A stretch of 5,916 nt of DNA from Elusimicrobiota bacterium (GTDB lineage: Bacteria > Ratteibacteria > UBA8468 > B48-G9 > JAFGKM01): NCBI GenBank assembly GCA_012515635.1, contig JAAYXZ010000105.1:1-5916 (forward strand), given 5' to 3'. The position numbers were made by a program, and so were the translations under genes. The notes beneath the pieces are model-generated. The model had not been told where the DNA came from. It saw only the letters and a list, made by a program, of their open reading frames with translations, and did not search any database. How positions within the stretch are numbered: position 1 is the first letter of the stretch; every line of letters begins with the position of its first letter. Positions 5,149-5,916 of this stretch are shown piece after piece.

Positions 5149-5916
5149 TGACTATTTTCTTTACCAGAGAATGTCTTACCACATCTTTATTTGAAAAATA
5201 AACAAACTTTATGCCGGCTATTTTATCAAGAATATTCTGTATCTCCACCAGTCCTGAGGTATGCAGGGATAGAGGAGTATCTATCTGTGTAATATCTCCC
5301 GTAACAACTGCTTTTGAGTTTATGCCGAGACGGGTAAGAAACATCTTCATCTGCTCCAATGTTGTGTTCTGCGCCTCATCAAGTATTATAAAAGAGTCGC
5401 TCAAAGTTCTCCCTCTCATATATGCAAGCGGGACTATCTCAAGTATATGTCTTTCTGTCCAGCGCTTTATCTCTTCATATCGCATAATGTCATAGATTGA
5501 ATCATATATGGGCTGAAGATATGGTTTTATCTTCTCTTCAAGGTCTCCAGGCAGAAATCCTAACCGTTCCCCTGCTTCAAGAGCGGGTCTGGTAAGGACT
5601 ATCTTCTGGAACCTTCCTTGTTTTACCATTTCAATGCCGCAGGCAACAGCAAGATATGTCTTCCCTGTTCCTGCGGGGCCTATCCCCATTACAAGGTCAT
5701 AGTTCCGTATTGCTTTAATATATTTTTTTTGCGAGGGACTTTTAGGAATAACTGTCTGTTTTTTGGAATTCACAAGTATAGCGGACGTATCTTTATTTGA
5801 TGTTGAAGGGATGGCTGCCCCATTCTCATCTTTTAAGTATTGTTCTGTGATTTTTAGGATATCGTTGTTGGTTAGGCTTCTTTTATGACGGACAAGATTT
5901 TTGATGTTCTCTATTA
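5072..5916 (-). CDS. PhoH-like ATPase, 5'-partial
   Basis: Cytoplasmic P-loop ATPase of the PhoH/YbeZ family, a partner of YbeY in RNA metabolism. The frame is open to the right edge (first full codon at 5914-5912). About 280 residues are visible of a usual ~320, so the N-terminus lies outside. The GTG at 5773 is internal, since the codons before it continue family sequence (for example the ILV before NSKKQ). Seen, numbered from 5914: Walker A GPAGTGKT at 79-86, TRPALEAGERLGFLPGDLEEK, the RGRTL motif, Walker B FIILDEAQNTT with DEAQ at 179-182, and TGDITQID at 205-212. The core is complete and should bind ATP. The last ~25 residues overlap ybeY. It is the first visible gene of the operon, and its promoter is not in the window. 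Confidence 0.95.
   Translation of the reverse strand, partial: IENIKNLVRHKRSLTNNDILKITEQYLKDENGAAIPSTSNKDTSAILVNSKKQTVIPKSPSQKKYIKAIRNYDLVMGIGPAGTGKTYLAVACGIEMVKQGRFQKIVLTRPALEAGERLGFLPGDLEEKIKPYLQPIYDSIYDIMRYEEIKRWTERHILEIVPLAYMRGRTLSDSFIILDEAQNTTLEQMKMFLTRLGINSKAVVTGDITQIDTPLSLHTSGLVEIQNILDKIAGIKFVYFSNKDVVRHSLVKKIVNAYDKYEKKKNSGVLLKKPPAQNKN

Noticed and set aside
5072..5773. PhoH-like protein starting at GTG 5773
   Set aside because: The frame is open to the right edge, and the codons just before the GTG are part of the normal PhoH sequence leading to Walker A. The GTG is internal.
1..5916. Mobile element, CRISPR array, phage or defence system
   Set aside because: No transposase, integrase, spaced repeats, target-site duplications or defence-type domains were seen. 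All genes belong to housekeeping or metabolic families, and the tRNA pair shows no adjoining integrase or duplicated tRNA 3' end.

Overview
The window (5916 bases, roughly 40% GC by eye) is dense bacterial chromosome. One gene on the + strand (bases 1-1042) faces a long block of minus-strand genes that fills the rest. Bacterial origin is shown by Shine-Dalgarno-led overlapping genes, a sigma70-like promoter, and the PhoH/YbeY/DgkA/RecO housekeeping set. The phylum cannot be fixed from the sequence. The fused DgkA-PAP2 protein, the DUF502 membrane protein, the two-subunit iron-sulfur fumarase and a tRNA-Arg with a GCG anticodon would fit a deep-branching, probably anaerobic, uncultured Gram-negative-type lineage (Omnitrophota- or Elusimicrobiota-like). 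That is a low-confidence inference.

Region by region: bases 1-1042 (+) hold the C-terminal ~346 residues of an M20-family metallo-amidohydrolase whose start lies before the window. Bases 1090-1274 hold two minus-strand tRNA genes, tRNA-Arg(GCG) followed by tRNA-Pro(CGG), neither with an encoded CCA end. A near-consensus promoter (TTGATA, 17 bases, TATAAT) for the tRNA pair lies inside the last codons of the upstream gene. From 1325 to the right edge runs one compact minus-strand operon, in transcription order: phoH (5' end beyond the window), ybeY, a fused lipid kinase-PAP2 phosphatase, a DUF502 membrane protein, recO, the fumarase alpha subunit and the fumarase beta subunit. Every junction overlaps or abuts: 77 (or 62), 17, 0, 44, 20 and 4 bases. 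There is no room for internal promoters or terminators between genes, and translational coupling is likely.

How the genes fit together: phoH-ybeY-dgkA-recO is a recurring bacterial neighbourhood linking RNA maturation and quality control (PhoH ATPase, YbeY endoribonuclease), lipid-carrier phosphorylation (DgkA/undecaprenol kinase) and recombinational repair (RecO). Here the kinase is fused to a PAP2 phosphatase, which suggests lipid-phosphate recycling by one membrane protein. The class I fumarase pair at the distal end adds a TCA-cycle or fumarate-metabolism step with no obvious link to the upstream genes.

There is no mobile element, CRISPR array, phage gene or clearly novel multi-gene system. 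The most interesting points are the kinase-phosphatase fusion, the GCG arginine tRNA, the changed third metal ligand in YbeY, the tRNA promoter hidden in a coding sequence, and a strong inverted repeat over an iron-sulfur cysteine codon of fumarase alpha.
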